From: JAGLTN01 sp023135255
Lineage (GTDB): Bacteria; Planctomycetota; Phycisphaerae; Sedimentisphaerales; Anaerobacaceae
NCBI GenBank assembly: GCA_030639495.1
Contig: DAOWCP010000116.1
Coordinates: forward strand, 1 to 5,888
Direction of reading: 5' to 3'
DNA length: 5,888 bases
The notes beneath the pieces are model-generated. The model saw only the letters and a program-made list of their open reading frames with translations, had not been told where the DNA came from and searched no databases. The position numbers were made by a program, and so were the translations under genes. Positions 5,795-5,888 of this stretch are shown piece after piece (position 1 is the first letter of the stretch; the number at the start of each line of letters is the position of its first letter).

Positions 5795-5888
5795 ATGGCA
5801 AAGATCGAACATAAGATTCTTATCTTAAGCGGCAAAGGTGGTGTAGGTAAAAGCAGTATTGCAGTAAATCTTGCGGTCTGGCTTTCAA
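5795..5888 (+). CDS. Mrp/NBP35 (ApbC)-type P-loop ATPase, N-terminal fragment
   Basis: Only the first 31 codons are in the window; the gene runs off the right edge. They begin at ATG 5795, the only possible start since an in-frame TAA lies at 5768-5770. Residues 8-12 form a hydrophobic strand leading into SGKGGVGKSS (12-21), the deviant Walker A motif of the SIMIBI class of ATPases, with the signature lysine at 14 and the P-loop lysine at 19, followed by a helix AVNLAVWLS. The SGKGGVGKS form directly near the N-terminus is typical of Mrp/NBP35 proteins, which carry and insert iron-sulfur clusters. MinD- or ParA-type ATPases share the P-loop and cannot be excluded from so little sequence; the Cys-x-x-Cys motif expected further on is outside the window. 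It follows the DUF89 gene on the same strand and may be co-transcribed. Confidence 0.75.
   Translation, partial: MAKIEHKILILSGKGGVGKSSIAVNLAVWLS

Overview
The window carries a run of six genes, all on the + strand, and no RNA genes, mobile elements or CRISPR arrays that I can see. The DNA is moderately AT-rich and the base composition looks uniform, with no sign of a recently acquired island. The organism is most likely a bacterium of the Planctomycetota, Phycisphaerae/Sedimentisphaerales type. This is an inference from the style of the HEAT-like protein and the gene content. No ribosomal or other phylogenetic marker is present, so it is tentative.

Layout: bases 2-382 are the C-terminal 126 codons of a helical-repeat (HEAT-like) protein. 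A 189-base gap follows, holding a convincing intrinsic terminator (425-473), a possible promoter/operator region with a small GC-rich hairpin (515-546), and a good ribosome binding site. An apparent operon then begins: an N-acylglucosamine 2-epimerase/cellobiose 2-epimerase family sugar epimerase (572-1855); a protein I read as a distant deoxyhypusine-synthase-fold relative of unknown function (1869-2903); a two-domain PfkB sugar kinase + HAD phosphatase fusion (2925-4823); a DUF89 damage-control-type metal phosphatase (4887-5741); and the start of an Mrp/NBP35-type P-loop ATPase cut by the window end (5795-5888). The first three genes are separated by 13 and 21 bases, the later ones by 63 and 53 bases.

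How they may work together: the sugar epimerase, the sugar kinase fused to a phosphatase, and a second phosphatase family known for removing stray sugar phosphates together suggest a small cytoplasmic pathway that interconverts, phosphorylates and dephosphorylates a sugar or sugar-like metabolite. The DHS-like protein, which may bind NAD, would be the unknown step. No transporter, glycoside hydrolase or regulator is visible, so the substrate cannot be named. The most interesting points are the DHS-like protein that seems to lack the usual catalytic lysine motif, the kinase-phosphatase fusion, and the cluster as a whole.
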